Shown: positions 1 to 10,998 of the stretch, piece by piece
Layout: each line of letters opens with the position of its first letter
Position numbering within the stretch: position 1 is the first letter of the stretch
Assembly: GCA_015501605.1 (NCBI GenBank)
Contig: JADNRZ010000002.1
Location: forward strand, 868,001-932,000
Direction: 5' to 3'
Source of the DNA: Panaeolus papilionaceus
Taxonomy: Eukaryota > Basidiomycota > Agaricomycetes > Agaricales
Length of the DNA stretch: 64,000 nt
The notes under the pieces: generated by a model
Database searches by the model: none
What the model was told of the DNA's origin: nothing
The model's input: only the letters and a program-made list of their open reading frames with translations
Translations under genes and position numbers: made by a program

Positions 1-2015
1 TCACTAACGCTATCGATAGGCTCACCCTGTCAATCGCGGTACTACCAAGCATTTTGCTAGTTGTGATTGTATGGTTTCTCCTTTGATGGCCCTCACCTGC
101 TTGCTAATGTTTACTCCAGCATGCCAAAAGACTATCCATGGAATTCGCTATAAGGTTTGTTCCTCCTTTAGCAGTCATAGTGGCATGATAATAAATTCCT
201 TGCGTAGTGTATGCATCCAGCGTGCCCGGACTATGATCTTTGTCAGGACTGTGAGGCCCTTCCTATCCTCGTGCATCCTGACAATCATCCCCTCTTGAAG
301 ATGAGGTCACCAGACACTGTTATTCCGACTGTTTATAGGGTCGGTGGAACAGAAGTCATCTCATCTTTTGTAACCCCACAAGAAGCTGTTGCCGCCGTTC
401 CTGAGAAGGCTGCTTCGCCTCCTCTCGCTGATGTTGTTGACGAAAAGGTGTCAGCTGCGGATGTGCACCCGTCAATGCCCTCAGCTCCCCCTCAGCTTCC
501 ACCGAAGCCAGAGATGATTTCAACCCCCAGTTGGGCATCCATCCCTAGTTTCTTTGGATCTACGCACCCCAGTTTCCAACCCATCGCCCCTGTCCTACCT
601 GATCGCTCCCATTCAGACTCCCCAAGGACAACTGAGCGTCTCTGGTGGGAGATGGGTATTCCCCCTCATGAACCTGTTGCTGCCAGCACCCCATTTGTTG
701 TTCAAGTTCCTATTCCACCAGTTATTGTAACTGCACCTTCCAATCACGTTGAAACGACGCCTAAACCCTCTGAAACCCCATTGCCACAAGTCGTCATCAA
801 CCCTTGGCCAACAACTAACGCTGTGGAACGTCAGGAACTTATGCAGCTCATTGCAGAATTTGGCACCTGCGACGATAGTAAAGCTGTGAGCGAAGTAAAG
901 GAAACGAGTGGTGACAAGGACTCTACCCCCGTTTTTCTCAACGGTGAGGAATCTTCTGCACCAACGTGGCCCCATGAAGACTTCTCTCGACTTCTGAATG
1001 AGGATCCACAGCCATCAGCTTCGGAACCAGTTTCCCATGACAACGACGACGCATCCAGCGTTTCTCCATCTACAATTGAACACCACCCCCTCCTCCAAAG
1101 GCCCGCTTCTGAACCTCCCTTCAACAATGCTGGGAACAACCCTTCTTTAGAGAGCTCTCTCTTGTCGGACATCCGTTCTCTTGTACTCGGAGAGAACAAG
1201 AAGGAAGAGGTTGCTGAGATTGCCCCGCCCCGTGGTTTCTTAAGTGCGGAATTCCTGGAAGATGTGACCGTTGAAGATGGTTCTGTTTTCCCCCCTGGCG
1301 CAGAATTTGTCAAGTGCTGGAAGTTATTGAACGACGGTACTCAGGCCTGGCCCGAATCAACACAGCTAATCTTTGTCGCTGGAGAAACCCTTATGCAAGG
1401 CAACATTACCCCTGCTGCTGTCAACGTCGGAAGTGTAGCACCTGGCGCAGAGGCCGAAATTTCAACAGGAGAGCTCAAGGTATGTTTCATAAATGCAATC
1501 AGCCTTCCCTCATATGCTTACCGTTCATTAAGGCACCTGAGGTCCCCGGACGATATGTTAGCTACTGGCGCCTCCAGACAGGCGAAGAATTGTTTGGAAA
1601 CAGTCTCTGGGTCGAGTAAGTGCCGAGCGAACATTAACGGCTATTGCTCTGAGCTAATTTGTTTCATAGAATCCGCGTCGTCGAGGCCGACTCAGACTCT
1701 TCCATGGCTTCTTCCGCTGTGATCATGCCCAGTGTGTCTTCTGCCACTCAAAGCGAGAATCCACCCACTACCGGGACTGCGTCCACACTCTCGGCTATGG
1801 ACACTCTGTCCGATGTTGGTTCAGACGACTCCGGGTCTTTGATTAGCATGCCTGATTCTGATGAGGAGATGTGGCACGACATCCCTAGCCATTTCTCAGG
1901 CACTGAAGCAGCAACTTCTCCTGCCCCTGCTCCTGCAGCTTCTGTACCGAACGCAGGCGCTGACTTTGTGTTGCTTTACGATGATCGATCTTCTTCTTCC
2001 ACCTCTTCTGATTAG
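1..2015 (+). CDS. NBR1/p62-like selective autophagy receptor, 3' part (5' end outside window)
   Basis: A ZZ zinc finger is rebuilt across three exons (to 68, 120-154, from 208), giving CDSCQKTIHGIRYKC followed by PDYDLCQDCE and two His. A long Ser/Pro-rich linker follows. Next comes an NBR1-type four-tryptophan (FW) domain with FPPGAEFVKCWKLLNDG and, after the intron 1480-1532, VSYWRLQTGEELFG. The last exon (1670-2015) is acidic and Ser-rich and ends at a TAG. ZZ plus FW is the hallmark of NBR1-family cargo receptors, which link ubiquitinated or vacuole-bound cargo to Atg8. The tail holds two candidate LIR motifs, WHDI and FVLL, each beside acidic residues. The second ZZ cysteine pair is spaced C-x4-C instead of C-x2-C. 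The N-terminal region (PB1 or further ZZ fingers) lies upstream of the window. The family call is firm; the role is inferred. Confidence 0.85.
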
Positions 2016-2410
2016 TTTGCGATTCCACAACATGGTCGATGAATCGAATTTTTGCTCTGTATTTCTATGCTGTACATATCACATGTCTATGTAACATTTA
2101 TCATTACGCCCCCTCATTTTATACATCCATGATCATCGTCTTTTGGAGTTTTAACCTTGATTGAACCTGCATATTCAGACGCAGGAAACTGTTACAGCGA
2201 ATCATCTGCTTTTTCTAGCGCCACATTAGACCACGTTTGCAGGGCTGAGTACTTGGAATATTAGGGTTTTATGAAAACATTTTACCTAACAATAACTTGA
2301 ACAAGACCTGACTGGGGAGGGTGCTAGTGGCGCCTAGATCACAGCGGATATACATATCTATTATCTGGTCGCGAGGTCCCTCACACCAACCCTTGATATT
2401 TTATTTACGC
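2016..2410. other. Intergenic, convergent 3' ends
   Basis: This AT-rich spacer lies between the NBR1-like gene and RIB7, which converge. I see no coding signal or structured RNA in it. Confidence 0.5.
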
Positions 2411-3327
2411 TTAAACTATTCTCTTCATGACAACGATCGTATCTCTCCCCACAATCTGTGTTTCGGCTACCTCCAACATTTCCGCGTCTGCAGGTTCGAG
2501 GAATCTATAACCGACTCCTGCATCTCCAACAAAAACGGGTGCAATAGTTAGAATTAATCTGTCAATGGGGGCTTTGGAGAAGAAGGAAGAAATTATTTGC
2601 GCCCCGCCTTCAACCATTAAAGATTTGATACCAAGATCCCGGAGCACCTTCAGAACAGCTAAGATGGGCAGACGAGAAGGATGTGCTCCTTCTGAGCCCA
2701 GCTTCGAGCCTGCGAGGGGTGGCACAGGGATAGTAAGAGCTCCAGCACCCTCGAGTGTCCTTTTTCGTTGGACAATTGGGTCATCATCTGGGGTGTTCGT
2801 TGGGATAGGAGAGTGGAGAATGTATGGTCGTCTTCCGGTTTCATTCTGGAAGTTTTGCAAGAGTTTGCAGGTTGGTCTCGTACGAAGTTGAGAATCGAGG
2901 ATTATCGGACGTGGTAAGTGGTAGCGAGGCATGTTTGCGTCAGGGGGAGGTAAATGACGCACTATCAAGATAGGCACTCAAATACTAGTTCGCGATGCAA
3001 AGAGGCAGGAAGCCTACCATTGAGCTGAGGGTCATCGTTTAGCGCTGTCCCGATTCCAACCAAAATAGCATCATGCATAGTGCGCATCCTGAGAATTTCG
3101 ATGCGTTAGGATAATGTATGTTTGTGGAGTCTTACCAACGATTCCCACCAGTGTGTCATGACCATGCTCTCTTTCCCACTGAGGATCAGTTGGCGCCCTT
3201 TAGCGCCCGCGATTTTAGCATCAAGAGATTGCGCGAAGGTCAGAGTAACATGGGGTCTATCTATCGGCGGTTCAGTATTTGAGTAGGCTTCCAGCGCGGC
3301 CTGAAGAAAGGAGGGAGCGCGGCTCAT
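2411..3327 (-). CDS. RIB7: Riboflavin pathway reductase RIB7
   Basis: Three exons, complement(2411..2961, 3018..3088, 3149..3327), give 266 residues, normal for the fungal family. The enzyme reduces 2,5-diamino-6-ribosylamino-4(3H)-pyrimidinone 5'-phosphate with NADPH, the second step of fungal riboflavin synthesis. Visible motifs are RPHVTLTFAQSLDAKIAG at the N terminus, MRTMHDAILVGIGTALNDDP across exon 2, and near the C terminus a GIKSLMVEGGAQIISSF segment, which is the conserved nucleotide-binding region of the RibD-C/DHFR-like fold. Exon 2 is only 71 nt. A second donor (gtaag) 11 nt downstream of the chosen one would break the frame. A second riboflavin gene, RIB5, lies about 48 kb away in this window. 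Confidence 0.93.
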
Positions 3328-3557
3328 GATGGCAAACAGAAAGATGTAGCTGATTTGCCCAAAATGGTACTGCAGCCTAACTTAGATAGCTTACAGTCCA
3401 ACAGAAGATTCAAGTATGATGGTATCCTCGTCGTGTGTATATATCACGAAATGATTATAAAGCTTTATATCGACGGCCATTACTTGCTTACGACGCGTAT
3501 CCAAAACCGTTGTAAAATATATCATCCATACCAGGTCCCGCAGGTCCCAAAGAACGT

Positions 3558-4956
3558 TTAAACATCCTTCACTTGCTCTTCAAGCCATGCCCAGAGCTCC
3601 TCTTGGAGCTTCTCATCAAAACCAATAGGATTGGGCCTGGTACCTACCCTTGCCCATGGAATTAAATACTGTCATAAAAAGTCATTCATTGTACAGGGTC
3701 CCGGTAGTGGTTAGGCGACGGAGACATACCTTTCCATTGAGTTCAGCTCCTTCTGGGGCGGTTCCTGCATAGAGCTGGGTCAAAGCTCCGTCTGCCGCTG
3801 GGTAAAGAATAAGAGTCTGGGAAAAAGTATGTCAATAGCAAATTCGTTCAATCCCAGATTTAACTCACATTCATGATATATCTGACGAAGTTAGGTAGAT
3901 GACGCGCCAGGTCTGTTTTGAGGTTTCCTGGGTTGAGGGAGGTGGACACAATGCCCTGATCCCCATATTTTCTCGCAAGTGCATTGGAATATAAAATATT
4001 TCCCTGTAAACACGTTCGGATATATGAACTGCAGAGGGAAATACTTTTACTCACCAGTTTACTCTGGGAATACAGCATTTGCGCGCCTTTCCGCTGACGA
4101 GGCTTGCCATCCTTGAAGGTATTGAAATCAAGACCGTTTATGAAGAGTGATGCAGACGAGGACGTGTTAACAACACGAGCCTTGCCGTCTGGACTCGATT
4201 TGGCACCTGCCAACAGGTTGGGGAGGAGAAGTTTGGTGAAATAGAAGTGACCTTTGGGAGACAGTTTCTATGATGTGGACGGCTTCTCTGAAGAATAAGA
4301 CACACCTAAAACATTGGTGCCAAACTGCAGGTCATATCCTTGTGTAGTCACCATGTCGACTGGAGGGACCATCACACCTCTGTGCGCAAAAGTTGGTCAA
4401 CAAACAATTTATTGCCTTCGAGTCCATAAAATCCTAACGTACGCGTTGTTGAATAAGACATGGAGTTCCTTCTCTTTCCTAGTAGCCAAAGGGTTAAACA
4501 CAAACCCGAACAAGATATCTTAAGATCACGCGTACTTTGCAAATTCCTCTGCAGCTGACTTGATGGAATTGAGGTCGGCGAGGTCAAGTTTGAGCCAAAT
4601 TCCTTCTTTTCCTGTCTCCTTCTTCAATTGGGCAATGGCCTCCTCGGCCTTTTCCTGACTGCGAGCGGCCATATAAACTTTGGCATTGTGGTTCAACAGG
4701 GCCTTGCATATTTTATCAGTACAGCTGTTCATGTAGTTCATTAGTTCAAGGAAGCATACCTTGGCTGTCTCCTTTCCAACGCCTGTGGACGATGCTCAAT
4801 TAGGGCGCGGACATGCTTAAAGGAATAAAAATTGGACTTGCCCGTGTTCGCTCCAGTCACGATGATAACTTTCCCCGTTAAGTCTGGGATATCTTCTACC
4901 TTAAATTGAGATTTGGGGGGAAATCCCTCGGAAATTGATGACTGAATAAGGCCCAT
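3558..4956 (-). CDS. Short-chain dehydrogenase/reductase (retinol dehydrogenase-like)
   Basis: The first exons are complement(4842..4956, 4760..4782, 4536..4702, 4443..4478, 4306..4379, 4055..4251); further exons run to the TAA at 3558. A classical SDR Rossmann protein results: the nucleotide-binding [12 protein letters not shown] assembles across exons 1-2, DLADL follows in exon 3, NNAG is built by splicing, and the catalytic YSQSK (YxxxK) sits in exon 6. NPGNLKTDL follows the active site, as in RDH/WWOX-like fungal SDRs. Substrate cannot be inferred. Intron 1 uses a GC donor (G|gcaagt). A GTG six bases upstream of the chosen ATG is unlikely to be the start. The C-terminal Trp-rich end ([13 protein letters not shown]) is common in fungal members. 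Confidence 0.88.
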
Positions 4957-6121
4957 GGTCACGGAGAGATATGAGAATGACGAGTGTTAATGTGGTAAAA
5001 GTAAGAATGGTTGCTCAACGGAAACGGATGGTTTTTATGTTTTCTTCGTTCTGTCATTCTGTGAGTACCGCATCTTTTTATAGCCAGAATGTGCACTTAC
5101 ATTTCACAGCGGCATTCAGAATGAACCGGCAAGGCTTGAGCTGACTGAGACGAGGACCCTCGGTTAGTGTTACATCATCAGGGGTCTGCCTTGTGTTTTC
5201 CATGTCCAAATTTTTGCATGGGAAATTACGCACTTTTGGGAGAATCACGAAGAAAATGACACATTCTTGAAGTATTTGGCCCGAGACATTGCTCTTCACA
5301 GCCATTTATCAGGCGTAACTTGAAAAAAGGAACCTTCTCGACGCTTCATATGACACACGTAGTTCGACGGCAACACCTTAGCATACTAGCAAGTAAGAAA
5401 CTCATGTTGATCGAGGAGGCGTAGTATCAATGAGACACGTCAGCTTTTCTTGGATCAGAATCACTCAAAGCTGCAGAAGATACACACCGATAACGAACCC
5501 TGCTATCACTGTGTGCGTTATCATTCCCAGCGGTCATCCTAACTTATGTACGCGGGCATCTCGAAAGTGAATAGATATGCAACTAAGGAATCATCTTCAG
5601 CTTGGAAGAGTTACCTATCAATATTCGCTCCAAAGTCAGAGCGATCTAAACCCCTGAATGACGCCATGGCCGAACGTTGGTACCAGTCATCTCGCAGTCT
5701 GGTGATTGACGGTGCTTGGGACCAGTGACTTAGCGTTTAAACGGCTTCGGTGAGCCTGGATCAAGAGCCTAATAAATCAGTGGGGTTAGGTGTGGTCTAC
5801 AAGATGCACCAGATGGTAGAACCGTTCTGGTATTAAAATGTAAGCCAGCCTAAGCGCCAATATACTCTGCAAGTTATCGTCGTGTTTGCCTCTAAAAAGG
5901 CGTGATCCCTTGAAGACACTACAGAATCAATGGGGGTAACGTCATGGAAGCAGCCATGCAACCCATTCCCTGCATCTCTTGTACCCCTGTCAAACAGCTT
6001 TGGATGAATCTCAACCCCATGAACTCGGCCATTAATTGTTCAATGAATGTCAGATTGGTTGGAATGAAGAAATACACTTTGAATACAAACATGCAGATAT
6101 CGAGACGGGAATGGGGAGTAA
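4957..6121. other. Intergenic region, about 1.2 kb
   Basis: This stretch holds the promoter side of the short-chain dehydrogenase and the 3' side of PUP3. Short ORFs (for example 5078-5305 minus and 5546-5728 plus) show no recognisable motif and no splice-supported extension. I see no convincing gene. Confidence 0.5.
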
Positions 6122-6977
6122 CTAATCCATCCTTCCCTTCAATGTGCGGGTAATAATCTTATCTTTGGTTCTAATCATGGTATTAATACCCAGCTTGTGT
6201 CATAGGTAAAAAAGCGTAGCTCACATAACATGAACAATAGCCCCCCAACCTGAGAATGCATCCCGATCTGCTGCGTTGAGCAGCGTTTGTGAGATGGTCT
6301 CAAAGAGATCTTCTGGCTCGAGATCGGGCTCCCACAATCCTTCAGCAACACCATACAGTTTTGTGCTGGCTGTCCCTGCAACCACGAAATCTTTGGCAAA
6401 GTTTAGACAGCCGATCAAGTCTGTCGCAGCAATAAACGGCTTGTATCCCCCTGAAGGTGTCTTTGACATTCCAGCCATGACGGGTTCGATGAAGTAGGGT
6501 CCAAATCGGTGTTCGTAGAGAGTTGAGGAGACGAGATGGGCAAAGGTTTCTGGTTCAATCTCTCGTTCTTCTTTGATAGTGTACATGTTCACGCGGAAGC
6601 GGAATCTCTCTCGTCTATTTATCCAAGATTATGGTGTGTCAGAAGTGAGCCAGAATACATAACCAAGTCGGCGCTTACAGCGTTGTAACATCAGTACCAA
6701 GTCCTGGTAGACCGACATAGATGCGATCAGTAACAGGGAATATCTGGTAGCATATTAGCACGATATACCATTACACAGAATAAACCTTCTTCTTCTTACC
6801 CTTTGGAAGTTACCAGAGATACTCAAAGCTTTGTCTCCCAGCCGCAAATCAGAAGCAATGGCTACGCAATCTTTGCCTACCATGGCGATTACGGAGCCAC
6901 CGTTATGATCCATGATCGACTGTAATTTTCTTGATTAACACCATATACAAGCATATTAATCTCATAAGACTGACCAT
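6122..6977 (-). CDS. PUP3: 20S proteasome subunit beta type-3
   Basis: Five exons, complement(6122..6170, 6225..6614, 6679..6743, 6800..6919, 6975..6977), give 208 residues. The product is the non-catalytic beta-3 ring subunit: it starts MSIMDHNGG with no propeptide or catalytic Thr1, then carries VGKDCVAIASDLRLG, RFGPYFIEPVMAG, DLIGCLNFAKDFVVAGTAS, LEPEDLFETISQTLLNAADRD and ends TLKGRMD, all typical of PSMB3/Pup3. The coding part of exon 1 is only the ATG, and the intron begins directly after it. This is supported by the MSIM start shared with animal PSMB3. An alternative start at the internal Met of MDHNGG would lose only three residues. The gene is divergent from MOCS1, with 275 bp between the start codons. 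Confidence 0.95.
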
Positions 6978-7252
6978 TTTGAAGCAAGACTTTGGTTATG
7001 AAGGTGTAAAAAGTTGAGATGTGGTTGTATAATTCGAGAGATACTACTTACGCGTCGAATTGGAGGTGACGCGTCGGATACTTTCCTATTACGGACAATG
7101 TCACGCGGACCGCTATTGCCGCAGGGATGATTCGATTCATCCGAATACCATAAACACTTGACTGCTTTCCATTACAACTGGATCAACATTCTCTCTATAT
7201 ATTTTTATAATGCAAGCAGCATAAGATCTTAATCATTATCTTTTTTCATCTC

Positions 7253-9451
7253 ATGATTTCACCACTACTCAGGCAGCAGGCTCTGGGACCAAGAGCTGTC
7301 GGAAGACTCGGGACAGGACGACTAGCTAACTTTGCATCGACATCAGCTTCCAGCTCTTCAATAAACAGAGCAAAGGTCATCCACGCTAGATTTTTTTCCA
7401 TGCTTGGGACTTACTCTTCAATCAGGCTCGTATTGCTGAAATAGACAAAGTCAGACCATTCTCTAAACATCTCGTCGACACCTTTAATCGCCGTCATAAT
7501 TATCTACGGATCTCATTAACCGAACGATGTAATCTTAGATGTGAGTATATTGTCGCTCATACGAGCCATATGCTGAGTCTGAATAGGTTTCTACTGTATG
7601 CCCAGCGAAGGAATTGAACTGTCGCCGGAGGGGAAGCTACTAACAAACGACGAAATACTTCGCATCGCGAGACTGTTTGTTCAAAATGGAGTCACCAAGA
7701 TCAGGCTTACAGGTGGAGAGCCAACCGTACGAAAGGGTATTATTGATATTGTCGGTGTGTACTATTCATTCGAACAGCCTGCGCTGCCTGTTGACCATCA
7801 TTCATGCAATAGAGAGCCTTAATGGTCTCAGACAATATGGCTTAGAGTCAATCGGAATGACAAGCAATGGGCTCGCTCTACATCGCAAGCTACCTGAACT
7901 TGTAGAGAAAGGTTTGACCCACCTAAACTTGAGGTATGAGAAATTGTCCTCTTTATCTGTCTAACGCAAGTTGATCTCCGATTATAGTTTGGATACACTG
8001 GACCCTTTCAAGTTCGAGCTTATAACCCGACGGAGGGGACACGACGCTGTTCTCAAAGCACTTGATGTCGCTCTCTCACTACCCTTACAATCCGTGAAAG
8101 TGAACGTGGTAGTAATCAATGGACTAAACGATGCCGAAGTTCTGGATTTTGTCGAAATGACAAAACATCATCCTATCTCCGTCCGGTTTATCGAGTTCAT
8201 GCCGTTCACAGGTAAGTGAACATAAAGCTGTTCTGTCATTGGGCGAGATACCAATCACATCGACCTCAATCTAGGTAATAAATGGGACAAGAAAAAGATG
8301 GTGGAATCATCTGAGCTCCTTCGCCGGATTCAGGAGGTGCACCCGCAGGCGATACGTGCCCCCGATGAACTCAATGACACCGCTCGATCTTGGGCCATAC
8401 CTGGGTATCGAGGCAGCTTTGGCTTCATTTCCAGCATGTCGGACCATTTTTGTGGGACATGCAATCGTCTGCGACTCACAGCTGATGGACAAATCAAGGT
8501 CAGTACAAGAACAGCCTCACATCCCTCATTCAACCTGACTCATCCTGGCCGAAGGTATGCCTATTCGACGCAAACGAGATTTCTTTGCGGGATAAGCTTC
8601 GCTCTGGTGCCTCCGATAGTCAATTACTCGAAACCATTGGCCTAGCCGTCTCCAATAAGAAGGAAAAGCATGCTGGGATGGAAGACATCGATGTCGTTAC
8701 AAATCGACCAATGATCTTGATTGGTGGTTGAGTTCTGTTCCTTATGTATTCGTGGAAGCCTTAGATCATTAGCAATGTTTTCTCAAATACTTTTATTTCA
8801 GGTTTCCATCAGCAACGAACACAGAGACATGTCAACAACGTTTCAACCACGCACCTTCTAAGATTCTCACCACAACAGCTTTGCCTTCCTCATGTTCGCG
8901 CCTATAGTACGAAATTAACGCATCTGGATGAGCATGGACGCGCCTCTATGGTGGATGTTGGACAGAAAGATCCAAGCAAACGTACAGCGACAGCATCCGG
9001 ACGCATCTTTATCCCGAAATTTGCATATGAACTTGTTACCAAGACTTATGTCACCGACCAGGACAACGAGTCGCATGATTCAGAAGGAGACGGAAATTTG
9101 GCGAAGGCAAGGAGGAAAGGCGATGCTTTAACCGTGGCACAGTTGGCAGCGATTATGGGTGCGAAGCAGACACCCAATCTCATACCATTGTGCCACCCAC
9201 TCCAGCTTTCGAAGATTGATGTCAAGTTGACACCGGAGAGGCTATCTGACCAACGTTGTGCAATCAAATGTATAGCAACCGTCGCTTGCGAGGGAAAGAC
9301 CGGGGTAGAAATGGAGGCTCTGACTGCAGTAGGAGTTGGGTTGCTTACGGTGTGGGACATGCTCAAGGCTGTTGCAGGAAAGGACATGGAAATAGGCGAG
9401 CTGATGGTCATTAATAAAACAGGTGGGAAGAGTGGAGACTTCGAGCGCTGA
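7253..9451 (+). CDS. MOCS1-type MoaA-MoaC bifunctional molybdenum cofactor gene
   Basis: Exons 7253..7375, 7426..7540, 7587..7754, 7813..7933, 7988..8211, 8275..8498 and 8555..8731 encode a 383-residue MoaA, a radical-SAM GTP 3',8-cyclase. An Arg/Ser-rich presequence suggests mitochondrial import. CNLRCFYCMP binds the first 4Fe4S cluster and [10 protein letters not shown] belongs to the second. It ends in Gly-Gly and a TGA at 8729-8731. Splicing a 75 or 78 nt intron (donor 8727 or 8724, acceptor 8801) removes that stop and continues in frame through 8802..9451, an intronless MoaC (cyclic pyranopterin monophosphate synthase) with [18 protein letters not shown] and [10 protein letters not shown]. 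The fusion would have 598 residues and lose the free Gly-Gly end. This mirrors the human MOCS1A/MOCS1AB layout. It converges on the TXNDC17-like gene 98 bp away. Confidence 0.92.
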
Positions 9452-9549
9452 AAAATGCTCTAAACCTTGATCTTTCTGACCTTGTCATTGAATTCATGGA
9501 CGTTTATAAGTACGCTGGAAATATATATCTGTTTCACGTTGAAGTATTC

Positions 9550-10112
9550 TTAGTTACTGGACTCTAAGACGAATGCCCGAAGTTTCTGGAGAATTTCCCT
9601 GTCATCAGACAGACGAGCAACCTCGTGCCCCTATGTGGGAGACCGCAGATAATTAGCAACATTTCCCGATGTGGAAACTGAATAAACGTACACCCTCCTG
9701 CTTAACGATTGTAGGGATATTGCTGATGTGCCAAGGAGCATTACGGTAAACGTTCGAAGGAGTTCTCCATCTGTGTTACGGTATTTTCCAAATAAGCGTC
9801 TTCGTCGAGCACTTGGATGTCCTACTCACTGGGTTCGGTCTCCAACGTATACAATCAAAGCAGCCGGTCCATCTTCTGAAAAGACTTCCTTGACGAGATT
9901 ATCAACAGCTACACAGTCCTGTGAAATGTTTGTTTAATGCTTCATGGCCCCACAACCGGCGTGATTCCACCAATATTATTATCTGTAAAGTAACTGCTTA
10001 CCGGGCACCATAACTTTCCATCGACAATGGAAGAATAGAAAATAACGAAACGCTCCGGTACTGTCTTGAGTGTGTTGGGGTCAATAGAGCCGTCAGCAAC
10101 GTAGAGAGGCAT
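9550..10112 (-). CDS. TXNDC17-like thioredoxin
   Basis: Four exons, complement(9550..9630, 9692..9770, 9830..9918, 10002..10112), give 119 residues, close to the roughly 120 of the TXNDC17/TRP14 (DUF953) family. The redox motif WCPDC is assembled across the exon 1-2 junction and both cysteines are present. The family-specific IVYVGDRTQWRTPSNVYR and NIPTIVKQEG segments follow. The family acts as a cytosolic disulfide reductase on small or protein substrates. The donor of exon 3 is the strong gtacgt; nearer gt dinucleotides would shift the frame. It is not a classical thioredoxin, because WCGPC is absent. Confidence 0.88.
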
Positions 10113-10998
10113 TTCCAGAGTTCACTGTAGCTGGCAAGAGGAAAGGTTGTTCGGAAGTCCCCATCTTGAACGGGATAGATAATCAGGTATGACGTCATTC
10201 GAAGCGGGGATAGCACAAACTTGCTTTCAAATCAGCGACAAGACCTTGCTCTAGCCCTTGTTAAGCGTTCTACTTAGTCAAATTACAAGTCAGCATTTAG
10301 CGCTTGATGAGTGGCAAGGGAGGCAGGAACAAGCGCCGTACATCAAAAGCACCACAAGGGGCCCTGATACCAAAGTCTAAAGGATTGCTACACAAGAAAC
10401 TATGAATGCACTTGGCAAACTCAAGAGGCACCATCCAAGCTCACTTTGATCAGCCACATAAATTACAACAACACTCTGGAAAGCCATGACAGAGTTTCTC
10501 AAATGCATTCCATTGTGCGACGCAATTTCTACATGAAAAAAGTTAAAAAATCATGCAGAAAAAGCGAATGTTGATGAAGGTGTATGTGATGAGTATGTGT
10601 AGGAGATGAAGCAACTCCGGGGCGGAAAAGGGATAAATAGGTCGCAACAATGACCGTTGGATATGAGCCTGTCAATGAGAAGCAACAAAAAAAGAAAGGG
10701 GGGTAGGCACCTGGTGTGGTAGACTACGGGTTTGAATATGCAAAAAATACGTATTAAGCACCGAAAAATTAATAGCTGCTTGCTATAGAAAATCAGACGA
10801 AAAGCCGGTATATGATTGGTCAGTGTCCATTGCGTGAGAGCAAGCTCAACGAAAAATGTATTGCGAAAATGGAATGTTTAAAAATTGATCTTGTCCATGG
10901 ATTTTCTGGCCAGAAAAACCTCTACGATGTTGGGGGCATGAACGGCGTGACTACAAGAACCCAGAATGAAGAGACGCGGGAGATTTTAACCAGACTCC
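10113..10998. other. Intergenic region, about 0.9 kb
   Basis: The spacer lies between the start of the TXNDC17-like gene and the 3' end of the Thr-rich secreted protein gene. No ORF with recognisable features and no structured RNA were seen. Confidence 0.5.

Noticed and set aside
5078..5305. ORF of 75 codons on the minus strand
   Set aside because: No recognisable motif, no spliced extension found and located in a promoter spacer.
5546..6153. Short plus-strand ORFs before PUP3
   Set aside because: No motif or splice-supported continuation. The right end overlaps the last exon of PUP3.
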